A DNA stretch of 8,889 bases from Beijerinckiaceae bacterium (GTDB lineage: Bacteria > Pseudomonadota > Alphaproteobacteria > Rhizobiales > Beijerinckiaceae). Both the position numbers and the translations under genes were made by a program. Shown here one piece after another: positions 1 through 6,455 of the stretch. Under the pieces are notes generated by a model, which saw only the letters and a program-made list of their open reading frames with translations, was not told where the DNA came from and did no database searches. The first letter of the stretch is position 1, and each line of letters starts with the position of its first letter. The stretch spans positions 1 through 8,889 of the forward strand of contig DAIESR010000395.1 of assembly GCA_027346205.1 (NCBI GenBank). Direction: 5' to 3'.

Positions 1-38
1 TCGGCTTCGCCCAGGTCTTTCCTGGACTTCGTGTCATG

Positions 39-281
39 TCAATCGTAGCAGCCCCGCACGATGACGACCTCGCCATAGGCATTGAGATATCTGCGCGGCC
101 AGCAGCCGCCATAATAACCCCAATGCCAATGGCCCCAGTGATGGCCCCAACCATGGCCCCAGCCGTGACCATGGGCCGAGGCTGTCGTCGGGGCGAGGGC
201 GGTGGCCGCCAAGGCCGTTCCGGCGGGGACGACCGCGGCGACAGCGCGCGCCGCATCGCCGAGAAATTGAGTAACCCGCAA
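39..281 (-). CDS. Small His/Gly/Trp-rich protein, probably secreted
   Basis: This 80-residue reading frame has an Ala-rich, weakly hydrophobic N-terminal stretch (about residues 10-36) ending in an ASA-type signal peptidase site. A short low-complexity mature part follows: residues 37-53 contain seven His alternating with Gly and Trp, then YYGGCW, and the C-terminus reads GEVVIVRGCYD, with Cys at 60 and 78. Small exported proteins of this composition are common in Hyphomicrobiales and generally uncharacterised. The only in-frame start is a TTG at 281 with no clear Shine-Dalgarno sequence, and an in-frame stop lies 24 bases further upstream. The start is therefore doubtful, and a 5' frameshift cannot be excluded. 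It points away from the hydrogenase genes and is probably unrelated to them. The His cluster could bind metal, but that is a guess. Confidence 0.45.
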   Translation of the reverse strand: MRVTQFLGDAARAVAAVVPAGTALAATALAPTTASAHGHGWGHGWGHHWGHWHWGYYGGCWPRRYLNAYGEVVIVRGCYD

Positions 282-660
282 GTGGCCGGCAAAAGCGCCG
301 AATTAAAATTGCTGCGAGGCCAAGAGCCGCGCATGGAGGACGCGAAACTGGTTCGGTGAGGCGAGCATGGTGCTGTCGCGCGATAGGTTCGTCTTATGGT
401 GGCGCAGCAATGGGAGGCATTGCGGTGCGAATTCGAGCGCTCCAACGTGGTTCTCGTGGCATTGTGCGATGCAATGTTGAGGGCGAGGCTACGCGGAGGC
501 CGATTATCTCATGAAAGTCGCAAAACGCTTTGCGACGAGGCTGACAAGAAGCTCGAAATTTGCTACGCAAGGACGGCATATAAAAAATTAGGAAGAGCAC
601 CTCGCAGCGAGCGGAGGATCTCTTGCAGGGAACGAAACCGTTTCAAGGGCGAGATTCGTA
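282..660. other. Intergenic region upstream of the regulator gene
   Basis: About 380 bases lie between the divergent His-rich gene and the regulator. Open frames here (396-698 plus, 394-600 minus) lack ribosome binding sites and use codons unlike the neighbouring genes (AGG, CTA, TTA, AGA), so I do not call them. A TATAAA at 579-584 resembles a -10 element but has no correctly spaced -35, and there is no GG-N10-GC sigma-54 element. The regulator promoter is presumably here but cannot be placed. A GGGCGAG about 9 bases before the regulator ATG is its probable ribosome binding site. Confidence 0.5.
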
Positions 661-2121
661 ATGAGTTTCGCATCGACCATTTTATTCATCGCAGATAGTC
701 ATCTGCCTTATAATGCGTGGGCTGAAACGCTGATAGACGGCCTCGGCTATCAGTTGCTCACCGCCTCTTGCGAAGCGGACGCGTCCGATTTGCTCAATGA
801 CGCGCAGGTCGATCTGGTTCTCGCCGATGTCGATAGCCGGAATTGCGATGTCGTCTCGCTTCTGACCAGCTTGCGCTTCAAGCATCCGGATCTGCTGCGG
901 CTGCTTCTGGTCGGTGAGGAATATGGCATCCGGTTGAGCGAAATGCTCTCCCGCACGGCTGCCTTTCAATATCTTACCAAGCCATTGCAGCCGGCACAGG
1001 CCTCTTTGGTCTTTAAACATGCGCTCGAAGCGCGTGAGCTTGCACGCCGGCATCGTCGCCTCGCGCGGGAATTCAAGATCGGCGAGAATGCGCGCTGCTT
1101 CGATGCGAAGCCCGCAGCCTATGCCAAAGACAAAGTCTCGCATTTCGAGCGTCTCGTCTATGCGAGCGAGCCTATGGCGGAGCTTTGCAGTCTCGCGCGT
1201 GAGGCGGCCCGGACGCATCTGCCGATTCTCATCGAAGGCGAGACGGGCACTGGCAAGGAATTATTGGCCAGAGCGGTGCATTTCCATTCGAGCCGCTCAG
1301 CCAGCCCGTTGATGATCCAGAATTGCGGCGGCATCCGCGACGAGCTGCTCCATTCGGAACTCTTCGGCCACAGAAGAGGCTCTTTCACCGGGGCCATCAG
1401 CGACCGGCTGGGCCTGTTCCGCGCGGCGGATGGCGGCACCGTCTTTCTCGACGAGATTTCCGAAATCTCACCTTCCTTTCAGGTGAGCCTCTTGCGTTTC
1501 CTGCAAGAAGGCGAAGTGAAGCCGCTGGGGTCGGATCAGACGAAGATCGCCGATGTGCGGATCATTACTGCGTCGAACAAGTCGCTGAAGCAATTGGTCA
1601 AGAACGGCCAGTTTCGCGAGGATCTCTATTTTCGGCTGAGAGGCTTCGAGTTGGAGGTGCCGCCTTTGCGCGCGCGGCCCGCCGATATTCCCGTGCTCAC
1701 CGAGTTTTTTGTCGGCAAGCATGGCGCTCTTCTTGGCAATCGCATACGTGGGGTCTGCGAAGATGTCATCGATATCTTCAAGGCCTACCACTTCCCCGGC
1801 AATGTCCGCGAATTGGAAAACGAAGTGCGGCGCATGATCGCCTTGGCCAAGGACGGGGAGTATTTGACACGCCGACATCTCTCGCCAGCGCTGGCAAAAC
1901 TCAAGGCGTCATCGGCGCAGGCCATCGTAGTGGTGAGCCAGGACGAGGCCAGGACATTGAAGCAGATTGTCGAAATGCTCGAGGCGAAAATTGTCGGTCA
2001 GGTGCTGCAAAAGCATCGCTGGAATCAGAGCAAGGCGGCCCGCGAACTCGGCTTATCGCGCGTCGGATTGGCGAATAAGATCAAGCGCTATGCTTTGGAC
2101 GAGGAGCGTGCCACGCGGTGA
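661..2121 (+). CDS. hoxA: HoxA/HupR-like NtrC-family sigma-54 activator
   Basis: The 486-residue protein has the full NtrC layout: receiver domain (about 5-125), linker, AAA+ domain (about 165-390) and a Fis-type helix-turn-helix at the C-terminus (about 453-478). The AAA+ domain shows Walker A GETGTGKE (193-200), the sigma-54 contact loop GSFTGA (240-245) and Walker B with VFLDE (261-265). The C-terminal LGLSRVGLANKIKRY resembles the hydrogenase regulators HoxA and HupR more than NtrC itself, hence the name. In the receiver, the phospho-acceptor Asp56 and Lys107 are present. However, the acidic pair is reduced to Asp12 (Ala11 precedes it), and the switch Thr/Ser position is Val84/Gly85. HoxA and HupR are known to activate when unphosphorylated, so a degenerate receiver fits. 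No sensor kinase or regulatory hydrogenase is visible nearby. Its likely target is the -24/-12 promoter in front of hhyS. Confidence 0.9.
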   Translation: MSFASTILFIADSHLPYNAWAETLIDGLGYQLLTASCEADASDLLNDAQVDLVLADVDSRNCDVVSLLTSLRFKHPDLLRLLLVGEEYGIRLSEMLSRTAAFQYLTKPLQPAQASLVFKHALEARELARRHRRLAREFKIGENARCFDAKPAAYAKDKVSHFERLVYASEPMAELCSLAREAARTHLPILIEGETGTGKELLARAVHFHSSRSASPLMIQNCGGIRDELLHSELFGHRRGSFTGAISDRLGLFRAADGGTVFLDEISEISPSFQVSLLRFLQEGEVKPLGSDQTKIADVRIITASNKSLKQLVKNGQFREDLYFRLRGFELEVPPLRARPADIPVLTEFFVGKHGALLGNRIRGVCEDVIDIFKAYHFPGNVRELENEVRRMIALAKDGEYLTRRHLSPALAKLKASSAQAIVVVSQDEARTLKQIVEMLEAKIVGQVLQKHRWNQSKAARELGLSRVGLANKIKRYALDEERATR

Positions 2122-2175
2122 ATGGAATGCGAGGAGAGGCGGCGCTGTCCATCGCACTCGGCTGCGGTGACGCTA

Positions 2176-2217
2176 GATCACGATGACTTTGGACTGAATC
2201 AGTCCAAAGTCATGATC
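2176..2217. repeat. Intergenic palindrome, REP-like
   Basis: Two perfect 15-base arms (2183-2197 ATGACTTTGGACTGA and 2199-2213) flank a single central base. Flanking GATC words at 2176-2179 and 2214-2217 can extend the stem past a 3-base bulge. It lies 54 bases after the regulator stop. No T-run follows, so it is not a standard intrinsic terminator, though it could still stabilise the regulator mRNA 3' end. Palindromes of this kind are scattered between genes in many Hyphomicrobiales genomes; that this is such a dispersed repeat is inferred. Confidence 0.75.
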
Positions 2218-2272
2218 TGGGTCGACCCTTGGGCTAGCCGCAATCCGCGAAAAGGCGGGGCAGGAATCTGCA

Positions 2273-2512
2273 ATGGCAGAGAATGACGAAAACTCGGACA
2301 AAGATGCGGCCCGTGTCTTGAAGTTTCCGGCTTCGCGAACCAATCCGCCTGGCAGCGGTGGTTTCACGCATCTCGGCACGGGTGCAATGGCCCGCTATCT
2401 CGGCATGCGCGATCGGCAGATGACCGGTCATTGGTGCAGCCGCTGCCGCGGCATCTGGTTCGGCTATGCTTTCGAGGTCGAATGTCCATGCTGTGGCAAT
2501 CGCCACGGATGA
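2273..2512 (+). CDS. Small zinc-ribbon-like protein
   Basis: This 79-residue protein has a polar, probably disordered N-terminal half. The C-terminal half carries CSRC (Cys55, Cys58) and CPCC (Cys71, Cys73, Cys74), an arrangement of CxxC-x12-CxxC typical of a small zinc ribbon, with HWC and GNRHG adding nearby His. There is no signal peptide or membrane segment, so it should be cytoplasmic. ATG at 2273 follows an AGGAA motif by about seven bases. It sits between the regulator and the hydrogenase promoter in the same orientation, which suggests but does not prove a link to hydrogenase expression or assembly. I do not recognise a named family. Possible roles include a small regulator or a metal or Fe-S handling accessory protein. 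Confidence 0.7.
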   Translation: MAENDENSDKDAARVLKFPASRTNPPGSGGFTHLGTGAMARYLGMRDRQMTGHWCSRCRGIWFGYAFEVECPCCGNRHG

Positions 2513-2581
2513 GCTGTCGCTTCACAGAATGATGCCCACGTCGATGGCTAGATCATGTTCCGGTACTTTGATTTTGAGTCT

Positions 2582-2615
2582 GTAAAGCAGGTTTGCAATC
2601 GCAAACTAAGTTGAT
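2582..2615. promoter_or_regulatory. Putative activator-binding inverted repeats upstream of hhyS
   Basis: Two tandem elements fit the pattern GYAAA-N5-GTT: GTAAAGCAGGTTTGC at 2582-2596 and GCAAACTAAGTTGAT at 2601-2615. The halves facing each other also form a perfect palindrome, GTTTGC-AATC-GCAAAC (2591-2606). Their centres are about 141 and 122 bases upstream of the predicted start of transcription, the usual distance for enhancer sites of NtrC-type activators. The regulator encoded at 661-2121 is the obvious candidate ligand. Binding is inferred from position and symmetry only. Confidence 0.6.
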
Positions 2616-2662
2616 TGCCAATAGGCTTTTTATTATGGCTTCTTTTGCGCGGTGATGCAGGC

Positions 2663-2675
2663 TAACTTATTGAAT
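2663..2675 (-). promoter_or_regulatory. Possible IHF-binding site
   Basis: TAACTTATTGAAT matches the reverse IHF consensus YAANNNNTTGATW at 8 of 9 fixed positions, in an AT-rich stretch that stands out from its GC-rich surroundings. It lies at about -61, between the putative enhancer elements and the -24/-12 promoter, where IHF typically bends DNA to bring a sigma-54 activator to the polymerase. AT-rich DNA gives chance matches, so confidence is moderate. Confidence 0.45.
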
Positions 2676-2703
2676 AATAATTGAAGTTTTTTCGCGTTTC
2701 TCT

Positions 2704-2718
2704 TGGCACGTCGCATGC
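2704..2718 (+). promoter_or_regulatory. Sigma-54 (-24/-12) promoter of hhySL
   Basis: TGGCACG at 2704-2710, then four bases, then ATGC at 2715-2718, matches TGGCACG-N4-TTGC at ten of eleven fixed positions. GG (2705-2706) and GC (2717-2718) are separated by exactly ten bases. Transcription would start near 2730, giving a leader of about 24 bases before the hhyS ATG at 2754. A sigma-54 activator gene upstream, enhancer-like repeats and an IHF-like site complete the expected architecture. Confidence 0.88.
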
Positions 2719-2743
2719 GGGTCCTTCCAGCCTTTGCAATTTT

Positions 2744-2748
2744 GGAGG
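2744..2748 (+). promoter_or_regulatory. Ribosome binding site fixing the hhyS start
   Basis: GGAGG sits five bases before ATG 2754. It decides between that start and an in-frame TTG at 2703, which lies upstream of the predicted transcription start and overlaps the -24 box. Confidence 0.85.
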
Positions 2749-2753
2749 ATTCC

Positions 2754-3716
2754 ATGGCCAATCTTTTATGGCTTCAGGGCGGCGCATGTTCCGGCAATAC
2801 GATGTCCTTCCTAAATGCGGAGGAACCGAGTGCCTGCGATCTTGTCACGGATTTCGGCATTAATGTCTTGTGGCATCCCTCGCTCGGCCTGGAGCTTGGC
2901 GATAATGTGAAGACGCTGCTTCAGGATTGCGTCTCCGGCAAGATCCCGCTCGATATTTTCGTGTTCGAAGGCACTGTGGTGAACGCGCCGAACGGCACCG
3001 GCAATTGGAACCGCTTCTGCGGGCGGCCGATGAAGGATTGGGTGAAGGAACTTTCCGATGCCGCGCAATTCGTCGTGGCGATCGGCGATTGCGCGACTTG
3101 GGGCGGCATTCCAGCCATGGCGCCGAACCCGAGTGAATCGGTCGGTCTGCAATTCCTGAAACGCGCCGCTGGCGGCTCGCTGGGCACCGGCTTCAAGTCG
3201 AAGGCCGGACTTCCCGTCATCAATATTCCCGGCTGTCCCGCGCATCCCGATTGGGTGACGCAGATTCTCGTCGCCGTTGCCTCCGGCCGTGGCGGTGATC
3301 TCTCGCTCGACGAGTTTCAGCGCCCGAAGACCTTCTTCACGACATTCACGCAGACGGGCTGCACCCGCAACATGCATTTCGCCTATAAGGTCTCGGCGAC
3401 GGAATTCGGCCAGCGCAAGGGCTGCCTCTTCTATGATCTCGGCTGCCGCGGTCCAATGACTCACAGCCCCTGCAACCGCATTCTCTGGAATCGGCAATCG
3501 TCGAAGACCCGCGCCGGCATGCCCTGCATGGGCTGCACCGAGCCGGAATTCCCCTTCTATGATCTCGCGCCCGGCACAGTGTTCAAGACGCAGACCGTCA
3601 TGGGCGTGCCGAAGGACATGCCGCTGGGCGTCGACAAGGCCGGCTATATCAAGCTGACAGGCGCAGCAAAAGCCGCCGCGCCCGCTTGGGCCGAGAAAGA
3701 TATTTTCGTCGTCTGA
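2754..3716 (+). CDS. hhyS: Group 1h [NiFe]-hydrogenase small subunit
   Basis: This 320-residue electron-transfer subunit passes electrons from the [NiFe] site through three Fe-S clusters. Starting at ATG 2754 it opens MANLLWLQGGACSGN, with no Tat signal, and it ends without a hydrophobic anchor, both characteristic of the actinobacterial-type class. Proximal-cluster ligands are Cys12, Cys113 (GDCATWGG) and Cys161 (PGCP). The second Cys of the usual CxxC is Asn15. In the solved actinobacterial-type enzyme of Ralstonia eutropha an Asp is the fourth ligand; Asp33 is a candidate here. Distal-cluster positions are Cys203, Cys224 and Cys231, with Gln200 where standard enzymes have His. Medial positions are Cys240, Cys258 and Cys261, with Lys251 where the usual Pro lies. 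Extra cysteines are 28, 59 and 89. The gene is first in the sigma-54-driven transcript, 49 bases before hhyL. Confidence 0.93.
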   Translation: MANLLWLQGGACSGNTMSFLNAEEPSACDLVTDFGINVLWHPSLGLELGDNVKTLLQDCVSGKIPLDIFVFEGTVVNAPNGTGNWNRFCGRPMKDWVKELSDAAQFVVAIGDCATWGGIPAMAPNPSESVGLQFLKRAAGGSLGTGFKSKAGLPVINIPGCPAHPDWVTQILVAVASGRGGDLSLDEFQRPKTFFTTFTQTGCTRNMHFAYKVSATEFGQRKGCLFYDLGCRGPMTHSPCNRILWNRQSSKTRAGMPCMGCTEPEFPFYDLAPGTVFKTQTVMGVPKDMPLGVDKAGYIKLTGAAKAAAPAWAEKDIFVV

Positions 3717-3765
3717 CCCATCGTTTCAGGCATTGCCTCTCATGAATTCCTAAGGAGTATGTATC

Positions 3766-5367
3766 ATGGCTGAAGCAGCCGTTCAGACACTCGATATTTC
3801 GCCCGTGGGCCGCGTCGAAGGCGATCTCGACGTGCGGGTCGACATCGCGGATGGCGTCGTCGTCAATGCCTGGACCCAGGCTGGATTGTTCCGTGGCTTC
3901 GAGCTTATCTTGCGCGACAAGGACCCTCAGGCGGGATTGGTTGTGACGCCCCGCGCGTGCGGCATTTGCGGCGCCTCGCATCTCACCTGTGCGGCCTGGG
4001 CGCTCGACACGGCCTGGGGCACGACGGTGCCGCGCAACGCGATTCTCGCGCGCAATCTCGGCCAGCTCACCGAATCCATCCAGAGTCTGCCACGGCACCA
4101 CTACGGCTTGTTCATGATCGATTATACGAACAAGGCCTATGCGAGCAGCAAATTCTATGAGGAGGCGGTGAAGCGCTGGGCGCCCTTCACCGGCACGAAT
4201 TATGAGATCGGTGTCACCATTTCCGGCCGGCCGGTCGAGATCTATGCGCTCCTCGGCGGGCAATGGCCGCATTCGAGCTATATGGTGCCGGGTGGTGTGA
4301 TGTGCGCACCGACCTTGACCGATGTGACCCGCGCCTGGTCCATCCTCGAACATTTCCGCCGCAATTGGATGGAGCCGATGTGGCTCGGCTGCTCGCTCGA
4401 ACGCTATGAAGAGATCAAATCCTATGATGATTTTCTGGCTTGGCTCGACGAGCGGCCGGAACATGCCAATTCCGATCTCGGCATGTTCTGGCGCATGAGC
4501 CTCGATATCGGCCTCGACAAATATGGCAAGGGCCATGGCAAATATGTCACCTGGGGCTATCTGCCCCACGAGGACAAATATAACAAGCCGACGATCGACG
4601 GCCGTAACGCGGCCGTCATCATGAAGGGCGGCGTCTATGACGGCAAGACCGACAGCCACAAGCTGATGGACCAGAGCTTTGCCCGCGAAGACACGCTGCA
4701 TGCCTGGTATGATGAAGGCGGTCCCGTCCATCCTTTCGATCGTACCACCAAGCCGATCGCCAAGAATGATGTGGACATGGAGGGCAAATACTCCTGGGCG
4801 ACGGCCGTGGCCCATGCGGAGAACGGGCGCCTCGAAGCAGGCCCGCTGGCGCGTCAGCTCGTTGCCGGCGGCAGCCATGGCGAAAGCTGGCAGCACAGCG
4901 ACCCGCTGGTGCTCGACATGTATCGGAAGATGGGTGGCGCCAGCGTCGCGCTCAGGCATTTCGCCCGCATGCATGAGGGCGTGAAGATCTATCGCGAGAT
5001 CGAGCGCATTTTGCGCGAATTGCGTCTTGGCGACGAATGGTATGTCAAGCCGACCGAGAAGGATGGTCGTGGCTGGGGTGCGACCGAGGCGATTCGCGGT
5101 GCTCTGTGTCATTGGATCGATGTGCAGGGCGGCAAGATCAAGAATTATCAGATCATCGCCCCGACGACATGGAATGTCGGCCCGCGTGCCTCGACCGGAG
5201 AGCGCGGCCCGATCGAAGAGGCTCTGATCGGAACGCCGATCAAGGATCCGCATGATCCGGTCGAAGTGGGCCATGTGGCACGCTCCTATGATTCGTGCCT
5301 CGTCTGTACGGTGCATGCGCATGATGCGAAATCCGGCGCGGAACTCGCCCGTTTCCGGACTGCGTAA
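3766..5367 (+). CDS. hhyL: Group 1h [NiFe]-hydrogenase large subunit
   Basis: This 533-residue catalytic subunit oxidises H2 at the NiFe(CN)2CO centre. The N-terminal motif RACGICGASH supplies Cys65 and Cys68, and the C-terminal motif DSCLVCTVH (509-517) supplies Cys511 and Cys514. Glu18 in GRVEG is the conserved proton-path Glu. The C-terminal motif has Ser510 where classic enzymes have Pro (DPCxxC). A 16-residue tail after His517 (AHDAKSGAELARFRTA) is the expected peptide removed by the maturation protease once nickel is in place. There is no signal peptide. AAGGAG at 3752-3757 precedes the ATG by eight bases. The overall sequence resembles the high-affinity H2-scavenging class, and electrons are expected to enter the respiratory quinone pool by a partner not settled from sequence. 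The protease at 5976-6455 is the probable processing enzyme. Confidence 0.94.
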   Translation: MAEAAVQTLDISPVGRVEGDLDVRVDIADGVVVNAWTQAGLFRGFELILRDKDPQAGLVVTPRACGICGASHLTCAAWALDTAWGTTVPRNAILARNLGQLTESIQSLPRHHYGLFMIDYTNKAYASSKFYEEAVKRWAPFTGTNYEIGVTISGRPVEIYALLGGQWPHSSYMVPGGVMCAPTLTDVTRAWSILEHFRRNWMEPMWLGCSLERYEEIKSYDDFLAWLDERPEHANSDLGMFWRMSLDIGLDKYGKGHGKYVTWGYLPHEDKYNKPTIDGRNAAVIMKGGVYDGKTDSHKLMDQSFAREDTLHAWYDEGGPVHPFDRTTKPIAKNDVDMEGKYSWATAVAHAENGRLEAGPLARQLVAGGSHGESWQHSDPLVLDMYRKMGGASVALRHFARMHEGVKIYREIERILRELRLGDEWYVKPTEKDGRGWGATEAIRGALCHWIDVQGGKIKNYQIIAPTTWNVGPRASTGERGPIEEALIGTPIKDPHDPVEVGHVARSYDSCLVCTVHAHDAKSGAELARFRTA

Positions 5368-5379
5368 AAAATATTGAGT

Positions 5380-5407
5380 GGGAGAGCGGGCGCAAGCGCG
5401 CTCTCCC
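5380..5407 (+). terminator. GC-rich hairpin after hhyL
   Basis: GGGAGAGC (5380-5387) pairs perfectly with GCTCTCCC (5400-5407). A further GC-rich inner stem closes on a CAAG loop, with two bulged G on the left. It begins 13 bases after the end of the hhyL stop. Only TTC and scattered T follow, so termination would be weak. It may instead protect the hhySL mRNA 3' end or partly attenuate transcription, giving more structural subunits than accessory proteins. Confidence 0.6.
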
Positions 5408-5643
5408 TTCATCTATCTGGTGGCCTTCACTGCCTGTGCGCTCTATTCTTTTGGTATTATCGCGTCGCGCTCCATCCATTTGGGGAATGCGGGGCCGATG
5501 GCCTTGAATTAGATTTCATTTCAAGAGGTTTGACATGGTGGTCAGCGCGTCCGCTTCAATCGATTTGCGGCGAGGGCGAGTGGATGCGCCGTATGACAAT
5601 TTCTTGAGAATCGTGTGCGCCGACTGCATAGTGGAGGAAGATC
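5408..5643. other. Gap between hhyL and the accessory genes
   Basis: No convincing gene is present; the open frame at 5374-5607 starts inside the hairpin region and resembles nothing. CTTGAA (5503-5508) and TTCAAG (5520-5525) form a short inverted repeat with an 11-base loop and no T-run. TTGACA at 5530-5535 is a perfect -35 hexamer, but no good -10 follows at 16-19 bases. I found no GG-N10-GC element. A strong GGAGG at 5633-5637 serves the next gene. Confidence 0.5.
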
Positions 5644-5958
5644 ATGTCTGTGGCAGACGATGATGCTGTGCGCGCCGGAATTGCGGAATTGCTAGCTCAT
5701 GGATTGAAGACAACAACGGAGCCGTTCCCAGAGACCGAAAAAGAGTTCGGCGGAATTTTGAACGAATTGCGGGCGCTCGATCCCAAAGATCTGAAAAGCA
5801 AGCTCGTCATCGGCGGTTTTGTTAATCACCCGTTCGGCGAGGAACAATATCGCTGCATGGAATGCATGTATTATCTTGTGCATCGCAAATGGTGTGATCT
5901 GCCGGAACTCGCGGTCCCGGTCGAACCGGAGTGGTGGTGTCGGCTTTGGCGAATCTGA
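5644..5958 (+). CDS. Cysteine-rich hydrogenase-associated protein of unknown function
   Basis: This 104-residue soluble protein lies between the large subunit and its maturation protease, with GGAGG six bases before ATG 5644. The N-terminal two thirds look helical and acidic. The C-terminal third, CMECMYYLVHRKWC, provides Cys71, Cys74, His80 and Cys84, followed by a Trp-rich end, WWCRLWRI, with Cys99. The dense Cys/His spacing (CxxC-x5-H-x3-C-x14-C) suggests a metal or Fe-S site. There is no signal peptide or membrane span. Small unnamed proteins accompany group 1h hydrogenase genes in other bacteria, and this may be one of them. A chaperone or electron-transfer role is plausible but unproven. 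The next gene begins 17 bases after its stop, so the two are probably co-translated. Confidence 0.75.
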   Translation: MSVADDDAVRAGIAELLAHGLKTTTEPFPETEKEFGGILNELRALDPKDLKSKLVIGGFVNHPFGEEQYRCMECMYYLVHRKWCDLPELAVPVEPEWWCRLWRI

Positions 5959-5975
5959 CAGGGCTTTGATCGGAC

Positions 5976-6455
5976 ATGCTCGCGGTCATCGGCTGCGGCA
6001 ATCTCAATCGATCCGACGATGGCGTCGGAGTCGTCGTCGTGCGGGCTCTAATGGCGCGACAGGCGACAGGCTGTTCCTCGATCAGGATCTTCGATGCCGG
6101 CACTGGCGGGATGGAGGTTCTGTTCCAAGCCCGTGGCGCGAAGAAGCTCGTGATCGTCGATGCGTGCTCGAGCGGTTCCGAACCAGGCTCCGTTTTCGAA
6201 GTGCCGGGCCATGCGCTCGAACAAGAGCCGAAGCCAAGTTTCAATCTTCACGATTTCCGCTGGGACCATGCGCTCTACGCCGGTCGTCGCATTTGGGTGG
6301 AGAATTTTCCGAGCGACGTCACTGTCTTTCTCATCGAGGCCGCGGCGCTTGAATATGGGCTTGAGCTTTCGCCGCCTGTCATGCGCGCGGCCGACATCGT
6401 CACCGCGCGCATTGCGGATTTGATCAAGACCTATCCAGATCAAGCGCGCGCTTGA
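5976..6455 (+). CDS. hupD: HupD-family hydrogenase maturation endopeptidase
   Basis: This 159-residue protein has the usual length of peptidase family M52, which clips the C-terminal tail of the hydrogenase large subunit after nickel insertion. The N-terminal GCGNLNRSDDGVG contains Asp15, where E. coli HybD has Glu16. Other expected nickel-sensing ligands are Asp62 (LVIVDA) and His92 (LHDFRWDH). The DAGTGGMEVL segment (40-49) is the conserved substrate-site loop. Its substrate here should be the large subunit encoded at 3766-5367, cutting after His517. The ATG at 5976 has only a weak ribosome binding site and is 17 bases behind the preceding stop, suggesting translational coupling. HupD is used as a family name; the dedicated protease of group 1h enzymes may carry another label in databases. 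Confidence 0.9.
   Translation: MLAVIGCGNLNRSDDGVGVVVVRALMARQATGCSSIRIFDAGTGGMEVLFQARGAKKLVIVDACSSGSEPGSVFEVPGHALEQEPKPSFNLHDFRWDHALYAGRRIWVENFPSDVTVFLIEAAALEYGLELSPPVMRAADIVTARIADLIKTYPDQARA

Noticed and set aside
36..359. Plus-strand 107-residue open frame
   Set aside because: It is antisense to the His/Gly/Trp-rich protein; its low-complexity Pro/Ala/Met text mirrors that repeat-like sequence, and it has no ribosome binding site.
394..698. Two overlapping open frames (396-698 plus, 394-600 minus) before the regulator
   Set aside because: There are no ribosome binding sites, the codon choice is unusual for the region, no family resemblance is seen, and the plus frame runs into the regulator start.
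2703..2753. TTG start giving a 17-residue longer small subunit
   Set aside because: It overlaps the -24 promoter box and lies before the predicted transcript start; ATG 2754 has a strong GGAGG and matches the family N-terminus.
3649..5412. Minus-strand 587-residue open frame
   Set aside because: It is the antisense shadow of the large subunit, caused by GC-rich codon bias; its sequence resembles no family.
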